Shown here one piece after another: positions 63,379-64,000 of a DNA stretch of 64,000 nt. The first letter of the stretch is position 1; the number at the start of each line of letters is the position of its first letter. The stretch lies in assembly GCA_016704895.1 (NCBI GenBank), contig JADIZG010000005.1, positions 1 to 64,000 of the forward strand, in the 5' to 3' direction. The translations under genes and the position numbers were made by a program. Below the pieces are notes generated by a model. It made no database searches, was not told the origin of the DNA, and saw only the letters and a list, made by a program, of their open reading frames with translations. The DNA is from Betaproteobacteria bacterium (GTDB lineage: Bacteria > Pseudomonadota > Gammaproteobacteria > Burkholderiales > Casimicrobiaceae).

Positions 63379-64000
63379 ATGGCCCCGCCGCACGACTCCA
63401 CGCCCCCTCCCGACCGCCGCCGATCCTGCCGCCCGCCGGCGACGCTCGCCCTTGCCGTGCTGCTGGCGGCGACCCTGGCGGCGGCACCGCTGTCCCGGGC
63501 AGCCGACGACCCGGTCACGCTCAACTTCACCAACGCCGACATCGAGGCGGTGGTGAAGGCGGTCTCGGAGATCACGGGCAAGAGCTTCATCGTCGATCCG
63601 AGGGTCAAGGGCACGGTCACGATCGTCTCGGCGCGACCGGTGCCGCGCTCGCTCGTCTACCCGACGCTGCTCTCCGCGCTGCGGATGCAGGGCATCGCGG
63701 TGATCGAGGGCGAGTCGGTCGTGCGAGTGGTGCCCGAGACCGAGGCCAAGCTGCAGGGTGGGCCCGTCGCGCGGGGCGCGGTGACGGCGGGCGGCGACCG
63801 GATGGTCACCCAGGTGATCCCGCTGCGCTACGAGTCCGCCGCGCAGCTCGTCAACGTGCTTCGGCCGATGATCACGCCGTCGAACACGATCGCCGCGTTC
63901 CCGGGCGCGAACGCGCTCGTCATCACCGACTACGCCGACAACCTGAAGCGTCTCGAGAAGGTGATCGCCTCGCTCGACCAGCCGCCCGGCGGCGAGCCGA
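63379..64000 (+). CDS. gspD: Type II secretion secretin GspD, N-terminal part (cut by window end)
   Basis: From ATG 63379 there is a signal peptide (ending SRA), then the N0 domain (VTLNFTNADIEAVVKAVSEITGKSFIVDPRVKGTVTIVS) and the N1 domain (VIPLRYESAAQLVNVLRPMITPSNTIAAFPGANALVITDYADNLKRLEKVIASLDQPP), as in GspD secretins. A GTG at 63352 in the same frame is an alternative start. It probably opens a gsp cluster beyond the window, which could export the M11-like protease at 38-40 kb. Confidence 0.93.
   Translation, partial: MAPPHDSTPPPDRRRSCRPPATLALAVLLAATLAAAPLSRAADDPVTLNFTNADIEAVVKAVSEITGKSFIVDPRVKGTVTIVSARPVPRSLVYPTLLSALRMQGIAVIEGESVVRVVPETEAKLQGGPVARGAVTAGGDRMVTQVIPLRYESAAQLVNVLRPMITPSNTIAAFPGANALVITDYADNLKRLEKVIASLDQPPGGEP

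Overview
The window is about 70% G+C, densely coded, and carries a typical betaproteobacterial gene set: a class I polyhydroxybutyrate locus (phaC-phaA-phaB with phaP and phaR), xdhABC, an RpfE-type gene next to recJ, lolCD, bamD, a TonB-ExbB-ExbD-ExbD block and the start of a type II secretion secretin. A Burkholderiales-like betaproteobacterium is the best guess. No rRNA, tRNA, CRISPR array, phage or transposase gene was seen.

Layout. 1-8.8 kb: purine oxidation on the minus strand (BMP-type ABC ATPase, xdhC, xdhB, xdhA), a divergent GntR/FCD regulator, a family-3 solute-binding protein and a small exported protein. 8.8-12.5 kb: an MCE lipid transport operon with a STAS-MlaE fusion permease, MlaF-like ATPase, MlaD-like protein and PqiC-like lipoprotein. 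12.6-18.4 kb: a complete RND efflux operon. 18.5-25.9 kb: rimO, then the PHB storage locus. Between phaP and phaB lie two candidate small RNAs, each with a CU-rich hairpin and an intrinsic terminator. 26-33.5 kb: ZIP transporter, pgeF, rluD/bamD, a DinG-type helicase, an unknown exported protein and an SDR. 33.8-40.6 kb: a damaged recJ, rpfE-like gene, lolC-lolD and a secreted M11-like metalloprotease. 41.4-50.5 kb: AlkA-like glycosylase, DUF2062 protein and a peptide ABC operon with two tandem binding proteins. 50.5-57.2 kb: a tldD/pmbA-like pair, two GNAT acetyltransferases and a large TonB-dependent receptor. 57.5-64 kb: a small periplasmic protein, exbB-exbD-exbD-tonB, an ECF sigma factor with a membrane partner, a DUF6249-like protein and gspD (cut by the window end).

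Two themes cross the window. First, convergent gene ends repeatedly carry short dispersed palindromes of several families; some supply the stop codon or last residues of the flanking gene (rimO, dinG, lolD, the peptide ABC ATPase, the sigma-factor partner). Second, many conserved genes are interrupted by what looks like one missing or extra base, mostly in short G/C runs (xdhA, ZIP, pgeF, alkA-like, a GNAT, the ECF sigma factor, the DUF6249 gene and others), and one poly-G tract joins two genes. This looks more like consensus error than biological decay, but recJ has lost an internal block that no single-base error can explain.

The most interesting candidate is the tandem pair of small RNAs after phaP: both present CCUCCUCCU, complementary to Shine-Dalgarno sequences, in a hairpin loop, and the first has a heat-shock-sigma-like promoter.
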